Below are positions 45,700 through 57,790 of a stretch of DNA of 64,000 nt, piece by piece. The notes beneath the pieces are model-generated. The model made no database searches. It saw nothing but the letters and a program-made list of their open reading frames with translations, and was not told where the DNA came from. Source of the DNA: Polytrichum commune (taxonomy: Eukaryota; Streptophyta; Polytrichopsida; Polytrichales; Polytrichaceae). The DNA lies in NCBI GenBank assembly GCA_950295325.1, contig OX485803.1, positions 61,831,554-61,895,553 on the forward strand, given 5' to 3'. The position numbers and the translations under genes are program-made. Within the stretch, counting starts at the first letter, position 1. The number at the start of each line of letters is the position of its first letter.

Positions 45700-45870
45700 A
45701 TTTAGAGTAGCACCTTGGGATACTTTAGATGATAGTCTTGCGTTTTAGTATGCAAGGGGAGGACATTTTGGAGTATACCAGTGGCAGTGTCATGTGTTTA
45801 CATTTTAGTATGCAAGAAGAATATATTCATGAGTATACTAATGGCAAGTGTCATTTGTGTACACTTTAGT
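45700..45870 (+). repeat. Duplicated AGTATGCAAG block
   Basis: Two units of about 75 bp share TTTTAGTATGCAAG, GAGTATAC(C/T)A and GTGTCAT. A third diverged relative is near 15580-15660. Confidence 0.55.
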
Positions 45871-46619
45871 CATGCACCTCACATTATGTAGCAAAGGTAT
45901 GCACCTCACATTACTATTGAACATACTCATGCATGTTATGACACTATTGTCGATGACTAGGTGTCCGTAGACCCAACCTCGTCATCATGGCATGCATAAG
46001 ATATCACATTGTCGATGACGCCCCGTCGTTGTAGGATGGCAACTGGGTGTCGGCATGGTGCCCCATCATCTTAGGACATGGTGGTAATTAAAGACCTTAA
46101 ATGGGCACCGAGGTTGAGAGAGAAAATAATAGAACTCTTGGTCCTGCTCTCTAGCTCTCAAGGATTATGCAATCTTGCTTGCATGATGTGCTTCTCATTT
46201 TGTATACATTTTGTACCCATTTTGTAACAATGCCAAGATAGTAGTAAGTGCCCTTGAACACCAAGTGTCATGAGGTGGTGCTTACGGTCAAGTTATTAAT
46301 TATCCATGAAACCTAGCATAGGTCTCAAAATAGGGTAAGTGACACTATCACGCACGTGACACTAAATATGATAAACGGTGCAATGTAAGAGTACAGTCAT
46401 ATTGCGAGCACGAAAGCACATGCACTAGTAGAAACCTCAGTCCCAAACAACATGCTTGTAAAAATTGGCACAAATGATCTAAATTGGACATGTTTATTCA
46501 TCATAGGAAATTGTTTGGTACCTTGATTTCTACTTGGCCACAAAATATCGACCATGAGGAAGACGGAAAGTTGTGGCCCTAGGACCAATTTAGGGTGGGG
46601 AACCCAATTCTTGTGTTGT

Positions 46620-47035
46620 AGTCCAAAATTCTTAGACCCTTGTGCTTTTGGACCATATTTAGCAGCCACGGAGGTGCATGCAATAGAGTTAGAATGTCAC
46701 CCCAAGTGTTCAAGGCCCAAGACAAAAGAATTTGTAAATTGAAGCACTCTTTATTAGTTGAGAGGAAAATTCTGAACTCGAGGAATTTACACTAGGGTCC
46801 AAGTCCATAGTGTGTGAAAAAATGATGTGATGGTAACGATGCACCACTTTCCCACCTCAAGAAAATACTCCACCTAGTTTGAAAAACAAACTTCAAGCTT
46901 TGTCCAATTTTGGGTCCAACAACAAGCTACGTAGAAAGAGTGTTTCATACCCAAGTTTCTTGGACTCAAACCCTGTTGTAAATCCATCCTTACATTGCAC
47001 GTCAATCCATCCATGAGACTCATCAACATACATGA
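46620..47035 (+). repeat. Dispersed repeat, about 420 bp, copy 1
   Basis: It aligns in direct orientation with 55430-55862: ATGCATGCAATAGAGTT, CACCACTTTCCCACC, CAAGAAAATACTCCA, AACTTCAAGCTT, TTTCTTGGAC and GAGACTCATCAACAT. Both copies lack an intact reading frame. Class unknown. Confidence 0.7.
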
Positions 47036-47404
47036 CTCTTGCTGTTATATGACACTTGGGGCTACATGACAAGTCTTGAAGGCCACTTTGATGACCATGG
47101 CACACCAATTTTAATGCCACACCTAACTAGATGGCTATGGACATGATTCGAAATTGGCAATCATCTCATACTAATTGCTTGATTTGCAATCTACGAGAAG
47201 TGGGTGCACAACTTAAAGTAGCCACTTATCACGTGCTTTATTTATTTATTTAGTTGTTAATTGGCCCAAAAAAATATTGTTGTCTTGAACCCAAAATCAT
47301 GTTGTGACAATGTAGATCCAAATAATGATACGAGGATGTCCAACCTGACCACCGATCAATTTTCACGCAATATTAAACATCACAATCAATAAGTAGGACT
47401 TCAA

Positions 47405-47480
47405 GGGTGATAGTTCAATGGTGTCACTTGAGGTTTGAAACCACAAGGGCCCATGTTCAATCCCCCAAGTATAGTTTCCC
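47405..47480 (+). mobile_element. Possible second tRNA-derived SINE head
   Basis: TAGTTCAATGGTG at 47411 resembles a tRNA A box and ATGTTCAATCC at 47453 a B box, 42 nt apart. A stem-like AGGTTTGAAACC...CAAGGGCCC lies between. The 3' end and target duplications were not found, and it is unlike the 24536 SINE. Confidence 0.4.
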
Positions 47481-49019
47481 AACATGAAGTTTGATGTGCC
47501 CACTTAGAAATAGGCATGTCAACACATGCCCATCCATGTCACCTTATATTTCTAGATGCTCGTAGGAACACCCAAAAACACTCCCACCTTGTTCTTCATT
47601 GTTATTTTCATCATCTCCCTTGAGAATAGGCAATTAGAAGTGACCAGTTTGGACCTTGCCATGAAAAGGATGTGAGTTTAGAGTCATTCCCCCAATGCAC
47701 ACATATACCCAAAGCAACACCAAATCATCCTTTTCACACTTTTGTTTCATTTCTAAACATGTCCGAATATTCTTGAGAAAGAACAAAGTCTATTGGATTT
47801 GAACACATACTAAGATGTCCCATGATTTTGTACTCAAGTACTTCTTCCATCCAAGTTAAAAATCGTATCTCTTACATGTTTGTCATCAATTCATCTCAAA
47901 TGTGCCTCGCTAAACGAAATTAAGATATTTGAAACCAATTTTAATGTCTATAAATCCATGATGCTTGTGTGATGCTTGAAACATGTCCAACACATGCATA
48001 ACTATTTTAATATGGAGCATGTATGTGGTCCTATGTCAAGCATGTAATTCAAAATCAAGAAGCATAAGATGGAAAATTCAAAACCAAGAAGTGATGAACT
48101 TGCATTTGAAAAAATTAGACATACTATCAAGATTTTGGATTTCGTAGTCAACTTAATGTTGTGGACGGTTGGAGAACAATTTTGTCAATACACATCCATT
48201 ATGGTGAAAATGTAGTTGAAAACATGTAGATACTCAATATTATCTCTCTAATTATAACACATTACTAATCCCTTCAAAAAAATTATTATTGAATCCTATA
48301 GTCAAAATTCCACTACAATTTCTATCAAAATTCAACAATGTAGACCTTCATATGCAATTTTATTGATGTTTCCATCCATACAGTCATTTATGGAGTAGGC
48401 TTTGGTACAATTTTATTGAAATAATAGTGATTACTTTTCTTGGAAGTGATTTATGAAATCTAATAATGTTGGCAATTTGTTTTATTGAATAAGTGTTTGA
48501 CTTCTACACAAATAACGTGATACTAAATGTATCTCCTCACTAATTTGGATTTTATATTTATATCATATTCATTCCCTTTATATATATATATATAGGTCAT
48601 GCAAACCTAGCGACTCATGAACCTAGACCAATGAACAAATTATGAGCACGTAATCCAATTTTTATTGAAAACTTGTAGTTATGGTGTTTATTATTAACAT
48701 CCATGCTTAACTACACGATGCTTAAATATAGGAATCCAATGAAGACAAACAACTGAAAGAGACAATTTTGGTCGGATTCTAGTTATTCTATCGTGTTCAT
48801 TCATATCACATTAATTACAAACCTTGTTTTTGATTGGGAGCTAACATGTGAATGAGAGAAGTTTTGTATAGGATAAGGCACTCACCCCACGTGGCCTTTC
48901 ACATGTAAGTATCTCCCAAGGACATGATTCCAAGGGGTTTTTATTGCATGTGGAGTGCACTAGGGCCAATGCATTACATTGCATACCTCAACAAATCATC
49001 GTCACACTGCAAGCTACTT
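47481..49019. other. Non-genic stretch
   Basis: No gene or complete element was recognised. It is AT-rich, with a short (TA)n near 48579-48592 and no long open frames. Confidence 0.45.
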
Positions 49020-49093
49020 ACATAACGTTATTCAGATCCACAACAATGTTTTGTGGGACTGACATTATTCTGCATAATATTCCATCATTGAGG
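49020..49093 (+). mobile_element. Left half of a split fold-back MITE
   Basis: ACATAACGTTATTCAGATCC through TTTTGTGGGACTGAC matches the left arm of the intact 32313-32459 element. It ends in CATTGAGG, where an insertion begins; the partner half is at 50601-50678. Confidence 0.88.
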
Positions 49094-50600
49094 TTGTGAG
49101 GCCAAACCGCCCACCCTTAAGCGTCCTAGTCCAGGTGAGGGAATGGATATCACATTCGTTTCGCATAGCTCCCTCTTACCCACTTCATCGGAAGGCATTA
49201 TATTTCTCATTAATTCGTACACCCAATTTATTCCATAACAAAATTACAAGTGTTAAGAAACACTCTTCTCTATCATGGCGCTATTCGCGTGCTCAAGTAC
49301 AATCCCACACAACTCAATCACAACTCTAATGAACTAATTATTTTCCTTCTTGTTTGAAACCAACACTATGTACTAACCTACTTGACTACGCTACAATTTA
49401 GTCTAGTGTGACTATTAGCTCCCCCGAATGCTACCAGCTGCTCCTTGGTAAAGCTTTAGTCTCAACCCTTAGTACTGCGGGTCTCAGCCAAGCAAGCTTC
49501 TGTCCACCTAGTGACTGCTGGTCTCCGCCAAGCAAGCTTCTGTCCACCTAGTGACTTGCTGGTCTCCGCCAAGCAGCTTTTGTCCACCTAGTGACTGTTG
49601 CCTCAGCCTTGGTAACTTGCTGGTCTCGGCCAAGCAGCTTCTGTCCTCCTAATGACTGCTGCCCTCGGCCTAGCAAGCTTCTGTCCACCTAGTGACTTGT
49701 TGGTCTCGGCCAAGCAGCTCCTGTCCTCCTAGTGACTGCTGGTCTCGGCCAAGCAAGCTTCTATCCACATAGTGACTGCTGGCCTCGGCCAAGCAGCTCC
49801 TGCCCTCCTAGTGACTGCTGGTCTCGGCCAAGCAAGCTTCTATCCACATAGTGACTCCTGGCCTTGGCCAAGCAAACTTCTGTCCACCTAGTGACTACTG
49901 GTCTCGGCCAAGCAAGCTTCTGTCCACCTAGTGACTTGCTGGTCTCGGCCAAGCAACTTCTGTCCTCCTAGTGACTGCTGGTCTCGGCCAAGCAAGCTTC
50001 TGTCCACGTAGTGACTGCTGGCCTCGGCCAAGCAAGCTTTTGTCCACCTAGTGACTGCTGCCTCAGCCTTGGTAACTTGTTGGTCTCGGCCAAGCAGCTT
50101 CTTCTAATCACTATGTTCTAAGCTCCCCTTAATCACTACTTTTATAAGCTCCCCCTAATCAACTCTAATTCTAACACTCTCCATAACACACACACGCACG
50201 CACCCCCACACCCACACGAGAGAGAGAGAGAATGAGAGAGAGGAGGAAGGAAGGAGGGAGGGCACCCAAACCACAACCTCCTTAGCCTTCTCCTACTTAG
50301 TAGGACCTTATCCTATCCACTAAACCCTCACCCCCTAAACCAACAAGAACGTGTTCTGATTCGAACATTTAAGCCAAAGGATCTTTCCCTTACTTCCTCA
50401 AGCACTACCCACTCAACCAAAACACTCCCTAATGTTGCTAAGCTTCTAATTAACCACACAAAATAGGCTTAAAGCCTAAAACATAAACCACACCAAGCCT
50501 CACTCTTTTTATACTTTTAATTGTTTCAATAACACTCCAAATGCAATTCTAAATAAATTCTAAACATAAAACAAATATGAGCACTCATTTTGGGCTCATA
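49094..50600. mobile_element. 1.5-kb insertion inside the split MITE
   Basis: The segment separates the two MITE halves and is flanked by GAGG on both sides (49090-49093, 50601-50604). Just inside the ends are TGAGGCCAAA and its near-inverse TTTGGGCTCA, a short TG...CA-bounded inverted pair such as a solo LTR would show, though the duplication does not fit a clean LTR boundary. It contains the minisatellite at 49481-50103, a (CA)n(GA)n patch near 50190-50250 and no coding frame. Confidence 0.7.
49481..50103 (+). repeat. Minisatellite, about 15 units of 39-41 bp
   Basis: The unit reads roughly GTCTCGGCCAAGCAAGCTTC then TGTCCACCTAGTGACTGCTG, with variants CAGCTCCTGTCCTCC and TATCCACATAG. Two units (near 49570-49621 and 50041-50092) carry the same extra CCTCAGCCTTGGTAACTTG, so a multi-unit block has been copied. 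It is open on the minus strand for 60-odd codons, but that follows from the period and is not evidence of a gene. Confidence 0.95.
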
Positions 50601-50678
50601 GAGGCTGAATGTGAGGAATATTCCATAAAATATTGTCAGTCCCACATTACATTGTTTTGGATCTGAATAATGTTATGT
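50601..50678 (+). mobile_element. Right half of the split fold-back MITE
   Basis: GAGGCTGAATGTGAGGAATA through TGGATCTGAATAATGTTATGT matches the right arm of the 32313-32459 element (there TCTGAATGTGAAGAATATTC). It completes the half at 49020-49093. Confidence 0.88.
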
Positions 50679-52170
50679 ACATGACCACACATTATTTCAT
50701 TGTTTTATAAAATGCATGGAAGGTCATGTCAATGTGTGTTTAGAATGCAAAGAATGGTTACTATGTATAAAACACGAGTGCTCTTTACACATGTTGCATT
50801 TTCTATCAATGGAAAAGGTTTGATCATGGCACATGATCCCTCTATCCTTGCAACACAATAGAATAACAAAAAGGTGGTACCACCCCGTAGTTCCACCAAC
50901 AACTTTGACACCAATTTATACATGAAAGTGCCATGTGTCGTGAAACTTGTGATTGAAATCCTATGTAAAATACAACAATGCAAAAAAGTAATTTACGATT
51001 CGACATGCAAAGTGTTAAATTGGCTATGGTAGGTGTAAAGCATGCATGCCACTATTAAATGATACAAAACAAATAAAAGGGGCTTGGGTTTATAGTGTCC
51101 ATGCAAACTCATCCGTTGTGGATGAAGGAACTCTACCAAAAACATATCCCCTACATGTCCAGGGCTTATTCAATCGAATGTCACTAGAATGATTTGGGTT
51201 TGGGAGCTATTTTTGAAGTGAATTATCTAAAGTTACTCATTTCCAGGATATTAAGTGTTTAGTTCATTTTTGCCTTCCCAATGGTTGAGTTCACGGAGAA
51301 ACCACAAAATCCAAAGTCTAGAGAAGGGTTGCAACAACAAAAAGAAAAGAAATACATGTGAGAGATACATGGAGTTCCTCAAACCTTAGCCAAGAATTGA
51401 AAATTTACTCCCACCAATGTAATAAATTGACATGTTCCAACAAATAGACCTCTTTCTAACTCCGTCGACAAAGGTTGCCTATTTCAAAATGAAACAAAGT
51501 TATGAATTATCCAAGTACATGGGCGATACGTGCTCTCTCTTCTTCATTGGACACCTATATTTCATTGTGTTCACATTATACCATAAGGGGGTCATTTCAC
51601 ACACCACTACGACACAAAGTGCTTGTTTGTCAAAGTCCATGGTACATTTCGACACAACATGTACATCACCTACAACTCAACTCAATGTTTTTGACATATT
51701 AAAAACTTGTGCTTAGAAACAAACACCCCCAAAAATGTCACATTGAGATTGGAATGTGTGCGCAAATTACATACATCAATATAGGTTCAATAGTCAAAAC
51801 ATTTGGAGAGGGGGTGGGGAAGGACTGTGTGATTGTTCAAGGAGAACATCAAGTTCCACTTTAACCTCTTCTACTTGGGCATCTCTACTCCAATCATGAA
51901 GCTTGAAATGAAATTCTAAATGATTTTTGCAGTTGCTAACCATATGAAACAGTTCCAACAACCATTATGATTGTGGATTTGGAATCGTTCACATTTAGCC
52001 CGATCACACCTAAACCTTTAAACTCTCCAACGGGATCGCATATTTTTGTTTCAAGTGTTAAGAAATTCAAATTTTGACTGATTTTGCAGTGAACGTACAT
52101 GCAACATTATAATGTGTTATCACCCATACTCCATATGTCAAACCATAACATCCCCCCCCCCTCCAATGCT
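50679..52170. other. Non-genic stretch
   Basis: No gene supported. The frame at 51432-51716 (94 codons) has unremarkable composition and no known motif. A run of 10 C lies near 52152. Confidence 0.4.
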
Positions 52171-52512
52171 AAGGTAGACTTGCCTAAATCAAACCTGGTA
52201 ATAATCTAAACACCTATATTTCACTGGTGTGTGGTTAGGTGTGGATCTAAGAATGGACACTAAAAAGACAAGTGTCTAAAAGAGACTGGACTAGGTGCTC
52301 AATCCAAGTTCAATAACCCACATATGACCACTTAATGAGCACAAGAACCTTCATTTTAACAATGAATAAGATGCTCATACGAACTCCGAATATCATGAGC
52401 CCAACATGTGTAAGCACGATTTGGATTTGCTCATCGTCTCGCACTCAACTAGTTGCATATCTCATATCCTATCCCACAAGAAAAATGTCCAAATAACACA
52501 CGTCTCTACCTT
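52171..52512 (+). mobile_element. AAGGTA-family MITE copy
   Basis: AAGGTAGACTTGCCTAAAT at the left and ACACGTCTCTACCTT at the right are the family termini. The interior keeps TGGTGTGTGGTTAGGTGTGG, TATGACCACTTAATGAGCAC and CTCGCACTCAACTAGTTGC. No target duplication remains. Confidence 0.8.
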
Positions 52513-52914
52513 ATTGTACCCGAAAGTTCCGCGGAGGTTGTCCCACTTTAAACCTTCAAATCACATCCTCATCTCCCCTAACTAATGGGACCCGGTGGTC
52601 CGGGTGTTCATGGGACGGGTTTGTCTCAGCAGCAACAGGCTTTTCCAAAGACAAGGTGTTTTTGAGGGAGATGGGAAGGGGTCAATCTTGACAATGGAGT
52701 CGGTGTCAAAAGCAGTGGATGAGTGGTGGCAGGAACGGAGGAGATCAGGGGAGGAGGGTTACATCGGTCAAATCTGACGGTCGAGAAAGCACAGGCAACG
52801 TGGCCTCACTAGAAGCCAGAAGTTGCTTTCATCGCCCATAGACTTCTTCTCGATAAACCACTTCAAGACTCCTTCTCTGCATTGGCCCCATCCTGAGCAA
52901 GCCGTGGTCCTAGC

Positions 52915-52944
52915 TTAAGGAAAGAAAGAAAGAAAGAAAGAAAG

Positions 52945-52972
<28 letters not shown>
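52915..52972 (+). repeat. (GAAA)n followed by poly(A)
   Basis: Seven or so AAAG units run into about 28 A. It lies at the left edge of the duplicated 52985-53700 region. Confidence 0.92.
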
Positions 52973-52975
<3 letters not shown>

Positions 52976-52984
52976 TCCTGGACA

Positions 52985-53700
52985 CATGTCTCCCCACCCA
53001 CCCACCCACCACTTTAGAGGAGGTGAACGTCTCCAGGCGGTGGGTGGACGGAGTCGTGAGGGGCCCCCTGGGGTCACGTTGTCAGCCAAAGGAAAGAAGA
53101 AGAAGAAAAAAAAAAAAAAGCGATAGTGTCAACTTTACAGCTGACATGCGATGTCCGTTCACCGATCCTTACCTGTGACTTGTGTGGTCGTGTGGAGGTG
53201 TCATCGGCCAACAACCAACTTGGAAGGCTTTTGTTTTTGTTGGTTAAGGTTGAAGGGACTATGTAAGCAACGAGAGTAGAGTGGAAGACGAGCCACTCAC
53301 AACTTTGTCTTACCCTTGCTCCCGTGGCTCAACATCCACCTACTAGAGTTGGTTATCTAGTCATGATTGATCCGTGCGAGTCCCCCAACCCACCAACCGT
53401 CTACATGAGCGGAGGTGGACATCTCCAGCCAATGAGTAGACGGAGTTGTGAGGGGCCCCCGAGGTCATATAACTGGCCAAAGGAAAGAAAATTTGAAAAG
53501 GAAATGTTAGTGTCAATTTTACAGCTGACATGTGATATCCATTCACCACTACCTACCCATGACTTGCGTGCTTATGTGGGGGTGTCGCTGGCCAACAACC
53601 AATTTGAAAACTTGATGGTTTCTTTGTTAAGGATTAAGGACTAGGTGACCGACAAGAGAAGAGTGGATGATGATCCACAAGAGCGGCAAACCATCCACCT
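52985..53700 (+). repeat. Direct duplication of a unit of about 370 bp
   Basis: Units starting near 52985 and 53370 share GGAGTCGTGAGGGGCCCCC (second copy GGAGTTGTGAGGGGCCCCC), GGCCAAAGGAAAGAA, AGTGTCAA(C/T)TTTACAGCTG, TTCACC, ATGACTTG and GGCCAACAACCAA. They differ at many positions; neither has a conserved open frame. Confidence 0.82.
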
Positions 53701-53879
53701 ACTTTAGTTGGTGGTTGATCAAAAAAGAAAAGAAAAGAAAAAGTAACGCCTGTAACTTTTAGGTACCGGCGTGAATGTGAGCCCGTTGGCCTAATGTTGA
53801 TCATGGTAATCCGAAATGCAACATAAGGTGTTATGCCTCCTAGGAGGTGGGTTGTGGTGTAGTACATACCTTTCCAAAT

Positions 53880-54765
53880 TATGGGAGGTGGGGGGGGGGG
53901 GTGTTTTTGTTTGTTTTCAAATTTTCTTTTGTTTAGGACAAGGTATGTGAGGTATTTGATGGTATTCTGGTGAATGTTCCTCATGAGGGTTTTAATGGTT
54001 AATTTTGGGATATTTAGATTGGTAAGTTTTTTGGTGAAGTGTTCGTGTATGACCCCTCTTACTCCGGCTATGATGGTAATTAGGGGGTTAGTCTTCCATC
54101 CATTGTTTTGTATAGTGTAAATGAGGGGATCATATTTAGTGTGTTGTGTGTGAGGGCTTGGTAAGGGTATATGTCATGACAATATATGAAATCAATAAGT
54201 TGGGTTGTGAGTGTGGGAGAGGGTGTTTTAGGTGGTTGTGTATGGTTTGGGGCTCCGATTATGCATAAAATATCCAGTCGTAGTCTGGCTTGACATTGGC
54301 ATATTCTCTGTGGACATGTACATTTAAGGCGCCAATCTAGGATTATTTGTTCGGGGGGTTTGTTGTTAAAGTTGCATGCACTGGTCAGTGGGAGAAATTG
54401 GGTGTTTATGTTAGCTTGTAATGCCTAGGTAATGAGGTGTATTGCTTTATTGTGTCGTGCAATTCTTAAGCCTTTTAAGTATGGGTTTTCGCATGTTGAT
54501 AATAAGTGGGGCCATGTGTATGTGTCATTGAGGTGGCATAGCGTATAGTTGGGGTTCTAATGTGTGAGGGGCCATAAAATATTCATCATGTGGTTGCCCA
54601 TGTATTACGTGTATCCGAATTTTGAAGTTTGGGTGATTTGGGCATCTGTTACATTTTCATTTTTCCATAAGTGGTTCAAGAGTCTCATTATTTGAGTCTT
54701 TGACAACCATTTGTCCACGTAAGGGAAATTTGGCTTTGGTTGTTGTGGGGTAATCGATTATAACC
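53880..54765 (-). pseudogene. LINE ORF2 C-terminal region, decayed
   Basis: Read on the minus strand and allowing for one stop and a frame slip, the sequence gives a long ordered protein: DKWLSKTQIMRLLNHLWKN, then TLCHLNDTYTWPHLLSTC, YLKGLRIARHNKAIHLIT, TCPQRICQCQARLRLDILCI, PLITIIAGVRGVIHEHF and KTLMRNIHQNTIKYLTYLVL, ending in a proline run. The TLC...H....C spacing is the CCHC-type knuckle found near the C-terminus of many LINE ORF2 proteins, with the first Cys changed to Tyr. The coding strand is rich in A and C, like the copy at 61561. The N-terminal two thirds (endonuclease, reverse transcriptase) are absent here, as expected for 5'-truncated copies. Confidence 0.78.
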
Positions 54766-55429
54766 AATCAACGCATGCTCATGATATAAAAAATATGTGG
54801 TATGATGAGATTGGAATGTGCTCATTTGTAGATACCATCTAGGTTCATTATTTAACATAATTGGGAGGGCCTATGTGACCACTTAAAAGGGACGAATAAT
54901 TTAACTTCAACCTTTTATAAGTTTTTTTTATCTCAACTTTGATTTTGAAACTTGAAATGACAATCTATGTGATAAGCCATTTTGTATCTAAGGCTTGAGG
55001 GTGGCCCACCACCAAAAATTATAGATTTGACATTATCAATGCAACAATGCAATATTTGTTTATATTGCTTAGGGTCATGTTCTCCGCTTACTTTAAGAAC
55101 ATTGACCATGAGGATCGTGCAAAAACGTGACCCTAGGAACTGTAGGGAAAGAATTATTGCACACGAGCATACTTCTCATTCATCCAACTAAATACCTTGA
55201 AACAATATGCATATGCATATTATTATTATTATTATTTGATTATATACAAAAATTAACTTTAAAGATCTTGAATAAGTCTAGTCCAAGTCGTCTTGAGATG
55301 AATAAGCCACAAACGTATAGGGAGTCAAGGGTTCATCTTAGATGGACGAGGGGAACACTTGGATGCAATTATTCCCTCTATCTTTCTCTCTTGAACAATC
55401 TGAAGTGGCGAATAAAACTCTTGAATTTT

Positions 55430-55862
55430 GGTCTAAAATTCCTTGACGCTTTTGCTTTAGCAACCACAAAGATGCATGCAATAGAGTTGAAATACCACCC
55501 ATGTGTTTAGAGTGGGTTCACATCATGGTCCAAGACTAAAGTTATCATAAAATGGAGCAACCTTATTGGTTAAGAGAAAGATTTGAGCCTAAGGAGTTTG
55601 TATTGTGAACTAGGTCCAAAGTATGGGAAAAAAACAATGTAGTGATGCTACCATGGCACCACTTTCCCACCAAATCTTGGCGGTTCCGACTCAAGAAAAT
55701 ACTCCAGCCAGTTTGAGAGACCAAGCTTCAAGCTTATGTCCAATTTTTGAGTCCAACAATGAGATATGCAAAAGAGTATTTCAAACCTCAAGTTTCTTGG
55801 ACCCAAACCTTGATGTAAACCCATCCTCACATTGTAATTCATCCACAAGACTCATCAACATC
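55430..55862 (+). repeat. Dispersed repeat, about 420 bp, copy 2
   Basis: Direct-orientation partner of 46620-47035, with the same ordered blocks from ATGCATGCAATAGAGTTG to AAGACTCATCAACAT and a few small insertions. Confidence 0.7.
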
Positions 55863-56369
55863 TAGTAGAAACACCCACAATCATTCAAGTCAAACAATAT
55901 ACTAATAACATTGTTATCATAATGACTTCATTTTTATTGAGTCTTGTAAGCAATTGAATGGGGAGTCCAATATGTTATCTTAGCATGTATTTGGAATGCC
56001 ATATGCATAAGTTATGAATATTCAATGTGGGTCCTATAGGTATACTTCAAGATCCACCTTAGGCTAGTCGTGCACATCTCAATATCATTATATAGGTTGT
56101 TGTGCATTAATGCATTATGCAAGCTTCATACCAGGCTTAAGTGACCGGGTATTGTCACATTAGTTCCCAATGAGAAAGAGTTCCCACACAGGTGCATGTA
56201 GGAAGACTGTGGCCCTTTTGCCTTCCATGCCCTCGTAAGTTTGTGTTCATTGAAGCTTTAGTAAGTTCAAAGATTATGACTAGACATCAAGGAAAAAATA
56301 TATCTAAGCAATAAGCGATGAAGTAACCAAGGAATATAGAACTCAAGTTCCCACTATTACACTAAACAT

Positions 56370-56600
56370 GATTTTTAGTGTCACTTATTATTTAGAGATA
56401 CACATTGCTATATTTGTTTACTACTTGTATAATTTGTTTACCAAGTAAAGTTGTTAATGCTCTATAATGTCCAAACAAACAACTCGACTTTTTTTTGGTA
56501 AAATACGAGATATAAATTATGTATAAGTAATTGCATAATACGAGATATAGAATTGCATAATTTCAAGTAAAAAAGTGACACTAATATTTTAATCGATGTA
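56370..56600 (+). repeat. Dispersed AT-rich repeat, partner of 43965
   Basis: See 43965-44165 for the shared blocks. This copy also duplicates AATACGAGATATA internally (near 56503 and 56538). Confidence 0.58.
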
Positions 56601-56758
56601 GTTAACAAAAAAAAAACTCGTGGTATAATCATCAAAGACATTGACCAACACTTCACTTCCATTGTCAAAGATAATGAAATTTCAACAACCACTTGAAATA
56701 AATACTTTCAATAACAACTCACATCCACTAATAATTCGCCTCGATCTGCTCTATAAGG

Positions 56759-56793
<35 letters not shown>
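56759..56793 (+). repeat. (TA)n(CA)n microsatellite
   Basis: About eleven TA units pass directly into six CA units. Confidence 0.95.
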
Positions 56794-56916
56794 ACGGACA
56801 ATGTGATGTTGGTGGTGGTAACGTTGTTCCCTACCGTTTTCCATTAAACCCCATTGTTTCCAAATGGTGGGAGGAAGGATTGGAACAACATGTGCCCATA
56901 TTATTGGTACCGTAGC

Positions 56917-57790
56917 TTTCTAGCAGCTTGGGGACCTTTCTCCCTAGTAATTAATTAAAGTATGAAAGCAAGTTAGGCAACCCATAAAATAATATTCTAT
57001 AATTGGGTAGTCAAAAAAATAAAAATAAGTTAGGCATTCATCCAAGTCATTTCTATAATTCATGGATGGTTTTCCTAATGTCATTTATGGTGGCTACGAT
57101 CAACCTAAACACTTCCTTTAACCAACATTCCTTACCCTAAAGTTTGCCTTTTACTTGTATGTCAAGGTTTTGCTTGGCAACAAATTTTGCTTTGATTTGA
57201 TGTTACTTTGTTGGATACATGAATTTCACTTGCTAATTGTGTTTTTGGGCTCTCTTTGAATGTTACACCCTAAACTCCGTAATATCAACCTCCACAATGT
57301 CACACACTCTCTAATGTCCCGAAACCCTAGGGAGCATATGTTTGTAGTTTAAATCTCACTCCTTATTGTCACATTTCTCTCCCTTATATCACAAAATTTG
57401 TCATTAATGCAAACCATCAAAGAAGTCAACCCACACCCTTACATTGCGCCACGTGTCAACATGTGGAGTGTCTTCTTCTTCTTCTTATGCCACTTGTTGA
57501 ATGTTGGTGCATACGTCTGCCACATCGCCCAGGAAGGCCAAGTGGAGTGGACCACACTAGCGTAGGTGGCAGGAGAACGAATTCAAATTATCCTCACATC
57601 TCCTTTGTGTTATTCCATGATGTCACATGCTACATTACAAAACTCTATAATATCATGTGCATTTTGGTTGCCACAAGGGTGATACTACGGAGTTTAGAGT
57701 GTATTTCTTTTCTTTCTTGAACACACAATGAAATTAATTTCCCATAAATTTAGGCTCCTTTAAAACTAATTATTTTATGCCCAAGCTTCT
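56917..57790 (+). repeat. Dispersed repeat, about 490 bp, copy 2, split by a MITE
   Basis: It aligns with 30640-31130 from TCTAGCAGCTTGGGGACC to AATTAATTTCCCATAAATTT. The alignment breaks between CTCTTTGAATGTT and ATTTCTTTTCTTTC, where the 57265-57702 element is inserted. Confidence 0.72.
57265..57702. mobile_element. Nested MITE with 26-bp terminal inverted repeats
   Basis: ACACCCTAAACTCCGTAATA and the right end TACTACGGAGTTTAGAGTGT are inverse copies with two mismatches, pairing over about 26 bp. The 438-bp element sits inside another repeat whose uninterrupted copy is at 30640. A clear target duplication was not found. The small plus-strand frame starting at 57463 is coincidental. Confidence 0.85.

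Noticed and set aside
46397-47120. Minus-strand frames in the dispersed repeat
   Set aside because: The paralogous copy at 55430-55862 does not preserve these frames, so coding is not supported.
49761-49952. Repetitive 63-codon protein on the minus strand of the minisatellite
   Set aside because: The period and lack of stops in the unit explain it; no start or splice context supports translation.
49481-50103. Regular repeats resembling a CRISPR array
   Set aside because: Units are contiguous variants of one 40-bp repeat with no unique spacers, in a eukaryotic context.
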